From: Myxococcus stipitatus | GTDB lineage: Bacteria > Myxococcota > Myxococcia > Myxococcales > Myxococcaceae | Assembly: GCF_021412625.1 (NCBI RefSeq) | Contig: NZ_JAKCFI010000007.1 | Location: forward strand, 434,001 to 498,000 | Direction: 5' to 3' | DNA length: 64,000 nt | Part shown: positions 20,168 to 28,582 of the stretch, piece after piece | Layout: every line of letters starts with the position of its first letter | Numbering within the stretch: the first letter of the stretch is position 1 | Translations under genes and position numbers: made by a program | Notes under the pieces: model-generated | Seen by the model: only the letters and a program-made list of their open reading frames with translations | The model's database searches: none | What the model was told of the DNA's origin: nothing

Positions 20168-22303
20168 ATGGCCACACCCCAGACGCCTCCGGCCTGCTCG
20201 AAGTGTGGCGCCGCGCTCTCCAGCGGCGTGTTGTCCGGCGCCTGTCCCCGGTGCCTGCTGACGGCCGCGATGGCGGGGCCGGAGCGGTCGCCCTCCGGCA
20301 ACACGCTGCACGCGCTGCTGCCGCCGACCACGTCCCGGCTGCCCGTGCGCTTCGGCGACTACGAGCTCCTGGAGCGCATCGCGCGCGGAGGGATGGGCGT
20401 CGTCTTCAAGGCCCGCGACCTGAAGCTCCAACGGCTGGTGGCGTTGAAGATGATCGTCGACGGCGAGCTGGCGACGGAGGTGGACGTCCACCGCTTCCGC
20501 GCCGAGGCGGAGGCCGCCGCGCTCCTGGACCACCCGAACATCGTCCCCATCCACGAGGTCGGTGAGCACGACGGGCATCACTACTTCACCATGCGCCTCA
20601 TGGAGGGCGGCAGCCTCGCCGACCACATGGAGCGCCTTCGCGCGGAGCCCCGGAGGGCCGCGGAGCTGATGGCCGCCGTCGCGCGCGCCGTCCATCACGG
20701 CCACCAGCGCGGCATCCTCCATCGGGACCTGAAGCCCCCCAACATCCTGCTGGACACGGAGGGACGTCCACACGTCGGTGACTTCGGAGTCGCCCGGCGC
20801 ATCGCCCAGGAGGGCCTCACGCAGACGGGCTCCGTGGTGGGGACGCCCGCGTACATGGCGCCGGAGCAGGCCGCGGGCCGCGTCCGGAGCCTCACCACCG
20901 CCGCGGACATCTACAGCCTGGGCGCCATCCTCTACGAGCTCGTCGCAGGTCGCCCCCCCTTCGAGGGCGACACCGCGGCGCACATCCTCCGGCAGGTCGC
21001 GGAGCAGGAGCCGGCGCCGCTGCGCCTCGTCGCGCCGCGCGTGGACCGCGACCTGGAGACCGTCTGCCACAAATGCCTGGAGAAGAACCCGTCGCGCAGG
21101 TACGGCTCCGCGGCGGAGCTGGCACTCGAGCTGGAGCGCTACGCGCGGGGCGAGCCCATCGTCACGCGGCGCCCGGGCCGCGCCGGCCGCACCTGGCGCT
21201 GGTTCCGTCGCCACCCCGTCCTCGCGGGCGCGATCACCGTGGTGGCGTGGTTCCTCGTGTCCATGACGGCCGGTGCGCTCCACGTCGCGCTGGGACAGAT
21301 GCGCGAGCGACGCGGCGAGGTCCTGGCGGCGAACACGCACGCGGCGCTCACGGCCGCGGGCGCGGTGCTCTACCAGCTCGACACATACCGCACCGCCGTC
21401 GAATGGGCGGCACAGACGCCCCTGGTCGCGGACGGCCTGCGCCAGGACGACACGGACGGGCTGCACCAGTTCCTGTACGTCATGGACCACACGGCCCCTC
21501 CCCGCCACGGCCTGCGGCTGCCCGACGGGAAGTCGCCGTTCACGGTGTGGCTGGTGCTGGATCGCCACGGCGTGGTGCGCGGACGCTGGCCGCGCTCGGA
21601 CGCGCTGGTGCTGGGCCAGAGCCACGCGTGGCGCGACTACTTCGTCGGAGCGGAGCGAGCCGCGCGCGCGAAGACGACGACCGCGTATGTCTCCCGAGGC
21701 TTCGAGTCGGTGGTGGACGGACAGCACCTCTTCGCCATCTCCGCGCCCATCCTCGACGCGAACGGGGAGTGGCTCGGCGTCCTCGTCGCCATGTCCCGGA
21801 CGGGCCCGACGCTGGGGAGCCTGCGACTCGACGCGCCCGACGAGCACGAGCCCCACGTCGTCCTCGTCGCCCCCCAGGACGCGCCGCGCGGCGGCAGCAT
21901 CCCGGTCCTGGAGAGCGACCTGATGGTCATGGTCCATCCACGCCTGTCCCCCGGCCAGACGCGGCTGCTCGACGCGCCGACGACCCAGCGCGTGCGCGAA
22001 GCGCTCCGGCTCGCGCCCCGCCCCGGCCTGGAGAACCCCCAGTTCCCCACCCGCGACCAGGTCGTCCGCAGCGACGCGCACGTCGATGCCCTGGCGCCCG
22101 ACGAGGGCCCGTGGCTGGCCGCCTACGTCCCCGTGGGCAGCACGAACTACGTCGTCATCGTCCAGACCCGCGACGACGCCATCCTCGCCCCCACGCGGAC
22201 ACTGCTGGGCCGGCTCGCCCTCTGGAGCGGCCTCCCCGCCCTGGCCGGTGGCGGTCTGCTCACCCTCCTGCTCACCCTGCTCCAGCGCAGGGCCCGGGGT
22301 TGA
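20168..22303 (+). CDS. Transmembrane Ser/Thr protein kinase with extracellular Cache-like sensor
   Basis: 711 residues from the ATG at 20168, 14 bases after the sigma gene. Domains in order are: a zinc ribbon (CSKC…CPRC, 10–29); a Hanks-type kinase (P-loop IARGGMGVVF 71–80, Lys94, HRDLKPPN with Asp187 and Asn192, DFG at 205–207, and GTPAYMAPEQ); a transmembrane helix near 349–372; a large extracellular region (about 375–680) resembling a double Cache sensor (DYFVGAERA, AISAPILDANGEWLGVLVAM); and a second C-terminal helix. The probable job is to sense an external ligand and phosphorylate cytoplasmic targets, first of all the partner sigma factor (inference from gene order). Confidence 0.9.
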   Translation: MATPQTPPACSKCGAALSSGVLSGACPRCLLTAAMAGPERSPSGNTLHALLPPTTSRLPVRFGDYELLERIARGGMGVVFKARDLKLQRLVALKMIVDGELATEVDVHRFRAEAEAAALLDHPNIVPIHEVGEHDGHHYFTMRLMEGGSLADHMERLRAEPRRAAELMAAVARAVHHGHQRGILHRDLKPPNILLDTEGRPHVGDFGVARRIAQEGLTQTGSVVGTPAYMAPEQAAGRVRSLTTAADIYSLGAILYELVAGRPPFEGDTAAHILRQVAEQEPAPLRLVAPRVDRDLETVCHKCLEKNPSRRYGSAAELALELERYARGEPIVTRRPGRAGRTWRWFRRHPVLAGAITVVAWFLVSMTAGALHVALGQMRERRGEVLAANTHAALTAAGAVLYQLDTYRTAVEWAAQTPLVADGLRQDDTDGLHQFLYVMDHTAPPRHGLRLPDGKSPFTVWLVLDRHGVVRGRWPRSDALVLGQSHAWRDYFVGAERAARAKTTTAYVSRGFESVVDGQHLFAISAPILDANGEWLGVLVAMSRTGPTLGSLRLDAPDEHEPHVVLVAPQDAPRGGSIPVLESDLMVMVHPRLSPGQTRLLDAPTTQRVREALRLAPRPGLENPQFPTRDQVVRSDAHVDALAPDEGPWLAAYVPVGSTNYVVIVQTRDDAILAPTRTLLGRLALWSGLPALAGGGLLTLLLTLLQRRARG

Positions 22304-22304
22304 A

Positions 22305-22321
22305 ACGCCCCAGGGGGGCGT
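22305..22321 (+). terminator. Short hairpin after the kinase gene
   Basis: A perfect 7-bp stem (ACGCCCC, loop AGG, GGGGCGT) begins one base after the stop. It lies between the kinase and the TIGR04222 operon, suggesting a separate unit; there is no T-run. Confidence 0.45.
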
Positions 22322-22417
22322 CACACGGATGACACATTCCCCGGCTGTAACCTCCGCGTCGGAATTCCCCAGAAGGGGGTGAAGCGAATGGAGTGAACCA
22401 GCGGGGAGGTCGCGACG

Positions 22418-23305
22418 ATGAATCCAACGCACGGCGTCTCGGGTCCGGAGTTCTTGTTCTTCGCGGGCGGCGGCCTCGTGGCCTGCATGGGAGTCGGAGC
22501 CCTGATGAACCGGCTCCTCCGCAATGGCCACGCGCATGGGCTGCACCAGGACGACGACCTGCCCCGGAGGCCCGACCCCTACCTGGTGGCGACGCTCGCG
22601 GGTCGCTCGGCCGTCATCGAGACGGCTCTCGCGCGGCTGCTCCACCAGGGCGCCATCCGGCTCGACCCGGGGCGCCTCGAGACGGACGCGAACCTCCCGC
22701 CCGACGCCCCGCGCATCGAGCGCGCCGTGTACAAGGCCGTCAGCCAGGGCGTCTACGAGACCGCGAAGCTGGCGCGCGAGGCCGCGCCCGCCATCGAGGC
22801 GCTCAAGGAGCCCCTGGTGGAGCGCGGCTGGCTCCTCGGCGCGGACCGGGCCTTCTTCTCCCGGTGGCTTCCCGCCCTGCCGCTCATGATCCTGATGCTG
22901 GCGATGTTCGCGCGGCTGCTCCAGGGCTTCGCGCGAGACAAGCCCATCGGCTACCTCGCGGTGCTCCTCCTGGTCTCCGTGGGGCTCCTCTTGTTCCGGG
23001 TCCGACCGACCTGGCGGACCCTCCGTGGCGACACCGTCCTCGCGAGGTTCCGCGACCAGCAGGAGCCGGTGAAGATGGCATCGCTGACCGCCAGCGGGAC
23101 GGGGGCGCTCGACATCAACGACCTGGGCGTCTCGGTGGGCCTCTATGGCCTGGGCGCGGTGGCCCTCGCGGACTTCCAGGCGCTGGACCGGCAACTCAAC
23201 GTGCACGCCGGCAGCACGGGCTCCTCGAGTGACGGAGGCGGAGGGAGCTGTGGCGGCGGAAGCTGCGGCGGAGGCTGCGGGGGTGGCTGCGGAGGCTGCT
23301 CGTGA
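22418..23305 (+). CDS. TIGR04222-type membrane protein with Gly/Cys C-terminal tail
   Basis: 295 residues; the ribosome site GGGGAGG lies 8 bases before the ATG. It has a hydrophobic segment near 11–30, a soluble helical domain (about 48–145) and two further membrane segments (about 152–170 and 178–195). After a second soluble part, the last 31 residues are almost only Gly, Ser and Cys, with five cysteines spaced by GGG-like units (SCGGGSCGGGCGGGCGGCS). The layout matches the TIGR04222 family as I remember it, whose C-termini are low-complexity and Cys/Gly-rich. Its stop overlaps the GTG start of the MNIO enzyme gene. The tail is a plausible substrate of that enzyme. Confidence 0.78.
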   Translation: MNPTHGVSGPEFLFFAGGGLVACMGVGALMNRLLRNGHAHGLHQDDDLPRRPDPYLVATLAGRSAVIETALARLLHQGAIRLDPGRLETDANLPPDAPRIERAVYKAVSQGVYETAKLAREAAPAIEALKEPLVERGWLLGADRAFFSRWLPALPLMILMLAMFARLLQGFARDKPIGYLAVLLLVSVGLLLFRVRPTWRTLRGDTVLARFRDQQEPVKMASLTASGTGALDINDLGVSVGLYGLGAVALADFQALDRQLNVHAGSTGSSSDGGGGSCGGGSCGGGCGGGCGGCS

Positions 23306-24153
23306 GCATCCCCGGCCTCCAGGGTGTCGGCATCGGGTGGCGTCGCGAGCTGGCCCACGTCATCGACCGGATGCCCGACCTGGGCTTCGTCGAGGTGCTC
23401 GCCGAGCACCTGCCCGCGTCGGGTCCCCTCCCCTCGCCGCTGCTGCGACTGCGCGAGCGCGGCGTCCCCATCGTGCTGCACGCCGTCTCGCTGGGGCTGG
23501 GGGCCGCGGAGCGCCCATCGGAGCAACGCCTGGACGGGCTCGCGCGGCTGGCGGAGCGGCTGGGCGCGGTGTGCGTCAGCGAGCACCTGGCCTTCGTCCG
23601 CGCGGCGGGCATCGAGTCCGGTCACCTGCTGCCAGTCCCCCGTTCGGCCCTCATGCTGGAGGTCCTGGAGGAGAACATCCAGCTCGCCCAGGCGGCGCTG
23701 CCGGTCCCCCTCGCGCTGGAGAACGTGGCGTCCCTCTTCGAGTGGCCCGACCCTGCCTTCACGGAGGCGGAGCTGCTCGGGGCCGTGCTCACCCGGACGC
23801 GCGCGTCGCTGCTGCTCGACGTGGCCAACCTCTACTCCCACGTGCTCAACCACGGGACGGACGCGGAGGCGGTGCTCGACGTCGTCCCCCGGGACCGCCT
23901 CGCCTATGTCCATGTCGCGGGGGGCATCCGCCACGGCGCGCTCTACCACGACACCCACGCGCACCCGGTGCCCGAGGGCCCCCTGGCGCTGCTCGAGGCG
24001 CTCGCCGCGAGGCTGGGGCCCGTGCCGGTGATGCTGGAGCGCGACGACCACTTCCCTCCAGAAGACGTCCTCCTCGCCGAGCTGGCTTCGATGCGTGACG
24101 CCGTCGCGCGCGGCGCCGCGCCGCGACCTCTCACCAGCGAGCCCCGGCCATGA
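23302..24153 (+). CDS. DUF692/MNIO family iron oxidative enzyme
   Basis: 283 residues from GTG 23302, overlapping the upstream stop (GTGA). The TIM-barrel metal-site residues of the MbnB/TglH/ChrH/BufB family are present in order: His60 (LHAVSLGLG), Glu94/His95 (SEHLAF), Glu140 (LENVASLF), Asp173 and Asn176 with His180 (LLLDVANLYSH), His204 (VHVAGG), Asp217 and His219 (YHDTHAHPVP), and Glu246 (MLERDDHFP). Known members bind two or three irons and oxidatively rearrange cysteine or nearby residues in peptides, usually with a small partner. Here the neighbours supply both a Cys-rich tail upstream and a partner-like protein downstream. The reaction is inferred. Confidence 0.9.
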   Translation: MSIPGLQGVGIGWRRELAHVIDRMPDLGFVEVLAEHLPASGPLPSPLLRLRERGVPIVLHAVSLGLGAAERPSEQRLDGLARLAERLGAVCVSEHLAFVRAAGIESGHLLPVPRSALMLEVLEENIQLAQAALPVPLALENVASLFEWPDPAFTEAELLGAVLTRTRASLLLDVANLYSHVLNHGTDAEAVLDVVPRDRLAYVHVAGGIRHGALYHDTHAHPVPEGPLALLEALAARLGPVPVMLERDDHFPPEDVLLAELASMRDAVARGAAPRPLTSEPRP

Positions 24154-24620
24154 GCGCCCGCGAGCACCTCGCCCAGGCCCAGGCGGAGCTGGTCCGGGCC
24201 CTCGGCACGGGGGCGACCATTCCCGCGGGCTTCGACGTGGCGCGCGTGGAGGCGGCCTCCCGGGCCCTGCTCGACAAGCGGCGCAGACTGGTCGCGAAGA
24301 CGTGGCCCTCGCTGGTGGCGGACCTGGGAGAGGACTTCGCCCCGCGCTTCGAGGACTGGGCGCGCCAACACCCCATGACGGTGGAGCCCAAGCCCCTGGC
24401 CGACGGGCGCGCGTTCGTCGAGTCCCTGCGCGCCCGAGGGCCGCTCCCATCGCGCGTGGCCAGGGCCGCGCTGGAGTTCGACATCCGCTTCCGCCGGGGC
24501 GCGCATGGCGAGGCCCTCCCTCGGCGCGGCTTCATGTTGCTCGTCCGACGCGAAGGCGCGGCGCGGCAAATCCAGGTGGCGCTCCGCCTCCCAGGGGGGC
24601 GCATCCGGCTCTGGCCCTGA
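24150..24620 (+). CDS. Small partner protein of the MNIO enzyme
   Basis: 156 residues; its ATG overlaps the MNIO stop (ATGA). It is a soluble protein with a helical N-terminal half (AQAELVRALGTG, then ASRALLDKRRRLVAKTWPSLV), a middle WARQHP segment and a basic C-terminal part with beta strands (GFMLLVRR, IQVALRLPGGRIRLW). Position, size and an N-terminal helical region that begins near FD fit the partner proteins (DUF2063/BufC- or SCO6045-like) that recognise substrate for DUF692 enzymes. Direct motif proof is weak, so the role rests on the operon. Confidence 0.65.
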   Translation: MSAREHLAQAQAELVRALGTGATIPAGFDVARVEAASRALLDKRRRLVAKTWPSLVADLGEDFAPRFEDWARQHPMTVEPKPLADGRAFVESLRARGPLPSRVARAALEFDIRFRRGAHGEALPRRGFMLLVRREGAARQIQVALRLPGGRIRLWP

Positions 24621-24715
24621 GCGTCCCCTCCGCCCCGGGAACCTGGGGGTGGGGGCATGATTCCGAGGCGCGATATCGACTAGCGTGTCGGCTCTTTCCT
24701 GAACCGAGGGGGCGC

Positions 24716-26977
24716 ATGCTCGTCGTGCCATCCATGTTGGACGCCGTCACCGTCTACGCGGAGGGGGCGCTGTGTACGCGCCTGGCCACGCTCCGGCTCG
24801 AGGACGACCGCGTCCCCAACGAGGTCCGCATCAACGGGCTGCCGCTCTCGCTGCGGCCCGGCACCCTGCGCGCCTTCGTGCGACAAGGGCCTCCGGGACT
24901 CCAGGTCAGGGACCTGCGCGCCACGTTCGACGTGCAGCTGCCCCCCGAGGTGGACGTCCCCCACGAGCACCGCGCCCTGGAGGAATCCATCGCACGACTG
25001 GCGGACGTGCAGGCGCGGTTGGAGGAGGTCCAGCGCGAGCTGCAGACACTCGGGAACCTGGAGCCCGAGTTCCCCCCGAAGAAGAAGGACGCGCCGGATC
25101 CCCACGAGGCGCCGGTCGAGGCGCTCCTCGCGCTGGCCTCGTTCGTGGATTCGGAGCTCGCGGCGCTGCACGCGCGCCGGCTGGACCTGGAGCGACAGCG
25201 GAGGGACGCCCTGGACGATGTCCAGGTGCGCCGCCAGCGCATCCACGAGGCGTCCTCCTCCGTGCGAGGCGAGCGCGCCCGGGTGTACCGCGCGGCCGTG
25301 TTGCGGCTGTCCGGCAATCCCTGGCCCCGCGAGCAGCCCGCGCTCATCGCGCTGGAATACGCCGTCCCCGGGGCGCGCTGGGTGCCGACCTACGACCTGC
25401 GCCTGCCGCGAACGCTGGAGGAAGGCACGCTGCGCATGCGCGCGTCCGTGCTCCAGCGCACCGGCGAGGACTGGTCGGACGTGAAGCTCTCCGTCTCCAC
25501 CGCCTCGCTCGACCGCAAGGCGGAGGTGCCGGAGCTGAAGGCCCTGCGCATCGGGCGACGGCAACCGCCGCCTCCTCGCTCCGGGTGGCGCGAGCCTCCC
25601 GCCGGCCTGGACGAGCTGTTCTCCGGCTTCGATGCCCTCCACGCGCCACCTCCACCACCGCCCCCGCCCATCCCTCCGCCGCCCCTCCCGGCGGCCCCCA
25701 TGCCGGTCATGGCCGCGCCGCTCGAGGACTTGGACGACGAAATGGAGGAGCTCGAGGAGGAGGGCCGGGAAGCTCTCGTCCTCAAGGCCCACACCGCGTC
25801 GTACGGAGGAAGCCCGGCTCGCAAGCCCCAGCCTCCGGGCAACGCGCCGCGCGCGGCCGCTCTGAGCGCCTCGATGCCAGCCTCGGAGTCCCGCAAGAAG
25901 CGCTCCGGGGGAGGCGTCCGGGCCTCCGCGAGCGCCGCCTCGTCCCGCCGCGCCAGCAGGGTGTCCAAGGAAACGAGGAACCTGGAGGAGCCCGAGGCGC
26001 CCCTGGACGAGGCCCTCGACGAGGCCCGGGGCGGGGGCATGGCCCACGAGCTCGCCCCCGAGCCCGTCGACCTGCCCGGGAGCGTGGAGCCCACGGACGC
26101 GCTGCTCGACTACGACCGGCTGGAGCTGGCCTCCGCGGAGGACAAGGCACACCGGGGACGTCTGCGCCCCCGGCCCGCGCACGTCACCCGCGAGGTGCTC
26201 GCCCTGCAGGCCCTCCACATCCAGGTGGACATCCTGACGCTCATCGCCGTGTGCGAGCGGGAGGTCTCCACCATCTGGAGCGCGCCCCTGCCCACCTGGG
26301 GCGTCCCGCCGCGTGACTCGGCGATGCACTTCGACGCGCGCTTCGACGTGGAGTGCCGCGCGGACGTCCCGTCGGACGCGACGTGGCACACGCTGCCGGT
26401 CCTCGTCGTCCCCATGGGCATCTCCGCCGAATACGTCTGTGTCCCGTCCGTGGAGTCCCGCGCCTTCCGCACGGTGCGGCTGGAGAATCGGACGCCCTAC
26501 CCGCTGCTCGCGGGGCCGGTGGACGTCACGCTCGGCGACGAGTTCCTCATGACGTCGCCGCTGCCCACCCTGCCACCCGGCGCCACGCAGCGGCTGGGCC
26601 TGGGCGTGGAGGAGTCCATCAAGGTCGCGCGCAACACGCGCTTCGACGAGGTCGCCGGTGGCCTCTTCAACTCGACGACGCTGACGCACCAGGTGTCCGT
26701 GGAGCTGGCCAACCGGCTCCACAATCGCGTGCTCATCGAGGTCTGCGAGCGGGTCCCCGCCGTTCCGAATGGCGCGGAGAAGGAGATCAAGGTGGAGGAG
26801 GCGGAGATTGCTCCGGCCTGGCAGAAGCGCACGCCGCTCCCAGGGGAGCAGCCGGTGGAGGGCGAGCGGGCCTGGCGCGTGGTGCTCCAGCCGGGTGAGG
26901 CGCAGACGCTGCGCGCGACGTGGACCGTGAAGATTCCCGCCAACAAGATGCTCAACGGCGGCAACCGGAGGACCTGA
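24716..26977 (+). CDS. DUF4139-type protein, long version
   Basis: 753 residues from the ATG at 24716, after a GAGGGGGC ribosome site. The N-terminal part (about 5–80) and coiled coil (about 85–190) match the DUF4140 and linker regions of MuiA-like proteins. LIALEYAVPGARWVPTYDLRLP and TGEDWSDVKLSVSTA start the DUF4139 domain. The domain is interrupted by about 250 residues of low complexity: a proline run near 307–325, an acidic patch, and Ser/Arg/Ala-rich sequence. It resumes with ILTLIAVCEREVSTIW and ends in beta-rich sequence with VVLQPGEAQTLRATWTVKI. There is no signal peptide. Function of the family is unknown. The TGATG overlap with the next gene shows they form an operon. Confidence 0.85.
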   Translation: MLVVPSMLDAVTVYAEGALCTRLATLRLEDDRVPNEVRINGLPLSLRPGTLRAFVRQGPPGLQVRDLRATFDVQLPPEVDVPHEHRALEESIARLADVQARLEEVQRELQTLGNLEPEFPPKKKDAPDPHEAPVEALLALASFVDSELAALHARRLDLERQRRDALDDVQVRRQRIHEASSSVRGERARVYRAAVLRLSGNPWPREQPALIALEYAVPGARWVPTYDLRLPRTLEEGTLRMRASVLQRTGEDWSDVKLSVSTASLDRKAEVPELKALRIGRRQPPPPRSGWREPPAGLDELFSGFDALHAPPPPPPPPIPPPPLPAAPMPVMAAPLEDLDDEMEELEEEGREALVLKAHTASYGGSPARKPQPPGNAPRAAALSASMPASESRKKRSGGGVRASASAASSRRASRVSKETRNLEEPEAPLDEALDEARGGGMAHELAPEPVDLPGSVEPTDALLDYDRLELASAEDKAHRGRLRPRPAHVTREVLALQALHIQVDILTLIAVCEREVSTIWSAPLPTWGVPPRDSAMHFDARFDVECRADVPSDATWHTLPVLVVPMGISAEYVCVPSVESRAFRTVRLENRTPYPLLAGPVDVTLGDEFLMTSPLPTLPPGATQRLGLGVEESIKVARNTRFDEVAGGLFNSTTLTHQVSVELANRLHNRVLIEVCERVPAVPNGAEKEIKVEEAEIAPAWQKRTPLPGEQPVEGERAWRVVLQPGEAQTLRATWTVKIPANKMLNGGNRRT

Positions 26978-28536
26978 TGGACACGCCCCTCATCCTCCCG
27001 GTGGTCAAGGTCACCCTCCTCGAGGACCGCGCCCTGGTGGAGCGGCGCGGCGAGGTGCCGCTCGTCGCGGGCGCCCAGCGCCTGGTCATCTCCGGCCTGT
27101 CGCCGCTCGCCGTGGACCGCTCGCTCCAGGCGAAGGTCGCGGGTGGCACGGTGTCCCAGGCGCGCATCCGCCGCTCGCGCAAGCCCCACCGCCCCGAGGC
27201 CCTGCGCGAGCACCGCTCGGAGCTGGGCCGCCGGGTGGCGGAGCTGGAGCAGCAGGAGCACCGGGCGCTCACGGACGTGGAGCGCCTTCGCGCGCGCCAG
27301 ACGCTGCTGGGCACGGCGCACGCGGACGTCTATCGCGCCATCGCCGAGCAGGCCGGCGCAGGCAAGGCCGCCACCGAGGTCTGGAAGCGCCAGCTCGACA
27401 CCGTCCGACGGGAGAAGGAGAAGGTCGACGCGGAGGCCCGCAAGGCCGCGCACGCGTTGGAGCAGCTCCAGCGGCAGCTCGCCCAGGCGCGCGCCGCCGA
27501 GGCGGGGACGCAGGACACGCCACCGACGCTCGACGTGCACGCCGAGTTGGAGCTGGGCCATCCCGCGGGGGGAACGACGCAGGTGAGCGTCACCTACCTG
27601 GTGCCCTGCGCCGCCTGGCGCCCGGCCTACCGCGCGACGCTCGAGCCCGGCGCCAACAACACCCTCGCGGTGAGGCTGGAGTGCGAGGCCGTCGTGTGGC
27701 AGCGCACCGAGGAGGACTGGAAGGACGTGGAGCTGGCCTTCTCCACCGCGCGCCCCACGCTGGGCGCCAGCCCTCCGCGCCTCGAGGAGGACTGGTTGTG
27801 GCTGCGCGAGCGGACGGAGCGAGAGAAGCAGGTGGTGGAGGTGGCCGTCCGCGAGGAGGTCATCCAGACGACGGGCGAGGGCGGCACGACGCGGCGTGAG
27901 CAGGAGCTGCCCGGCATGGACGACGGCGGAGAGCCCCTGACGCTGGCGGCGCCCCACAAGGCCAGCGTGCCGCCGGACGGCGAGTCCCACCGCGTCCCCC
28001 TGTTCCACTTCAGCGCGCCCGCGACCTCCGAGCTGCTGGTCGCGCCGGAGCAGTCGCCCCTCGTCCACCGCGTGGCCCGCTTCGAGAACACGGGGCCGGC
28101 GGTGTTGCTCGCGGGGCCGGTGGACCTGGTGCGAGGCAGCGGCCACGTGGGGCGCTCGCAGCTGCGCTTCACGGGCCGGGGCGAGCACTTGCGGTTGGGC
28201 TTCGGCAGCGAGGACTCGCTGCGCGTGGCCCGGCAGGCCCAGTGGGAGGAGGAGACGAGCCGCCTCACCAGCCGCAAGGTGAAGACGCACCACGTGCGGC
28301 TGTTCGTCTCGAACATGGGGGCGCAGGCCGCGCCCGTGGCGCTGGAGGAGCGCATCCCCGTCTCGGAGGTCGACTCGGTGAGCGTCCAGCTCGTGAAGGA
28401 CGCCACGAAGCCCGCTCCGACGCGCGTGAGCCCGGACGGCATCGTCCGCTTCGAGCTGACCGCGCCGCCCCGCTCGCAGCAGGAGCTGACGCTCGTCTAC
28501 ACGCTGACGTCGTCGTCGAAGGTCGCCGGGCTCTGA
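26977..28536 (+). CDS. DUF4139-type protein (mucoidy inhibitor A-like)
   Basis: 519 residues from the ATG at 26977, whose first base is the last base of the previous stop (TGATG). The arrangement is the usual one for the family: an N-terminal beta domain (VVKVTLLEDRALVERRGEV), a long coiled coil (about 80–190), then VSVTYLVPCAAWRPAYRATL, RTEEDWKDVELAFSTA and a C-terminal beta region. It is a compact paralogue of the gene before it, without the low-complexity insert. No signal peptide is seen. The two proteins may act together, but nothing in the sequence tells how. Confidence 0.88.
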   Translation: MDTPLILPVVKVTLLEDRALVERRGEVPLVAGAQRLVISGLSPLAVDRSLQAKVAGGTVSQARIRRSRKPHRPEALREHRSELGRRVAELEQQEHRALTDVERLRARQTLLGTAHADVYRAIAEQAGAGKAATEVWKRQLDTVRREKEKVDAEARKAAHALEQLQRQLAQARAAEAGTQDTPPTLDVHAELELGHPAGGTTQVSVTYLVPCAAWRPAYRATLEPGANNTLAVRLECEAVVWQRTEEDWKDVELAFSTARPTLGASPPRLEEDWLWLRERTEREKQVVEVAVREEVIQTTGEGGTTRREQELPGMDDGGEPLTLAAPHKASVPPDGESHRVPLFHFSAPATSELLVAPEQSPLVHRVARFENTGPAVLLAGPVDLVRGSGHVGRSQLRFTGRGEHLRLGFGSEDSLRVARQAQWEEETSRLTSRKVKTHHVRLFVSNMGAQAAPVALEERIPVSEVDSVSVQLVKDATKPAPTRVSPDGIVRFELTAPPRSQQELTLVYTLTSSSKVAGL

Positions 28537-28549
28537 CCCGCGCTGGCGC

Positions 28550-28573
28550 GGCCTGGAGGGAGTCCTCCAGGCC
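28550..28573. terminator. Bidirectional terminator hairpin
   Basis: A perfect 10-bp inverted repeat (GGCCTGGAGG, loop GAGT, CCTCCAGGCC) sits in the 46-base gap between convergent genes and is followed by a pyrimidine-rich CGCCCTCTCT on the plus strand. Confidence 0.65.
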
Positions 28574-28582
28574 CGCCCTCTC

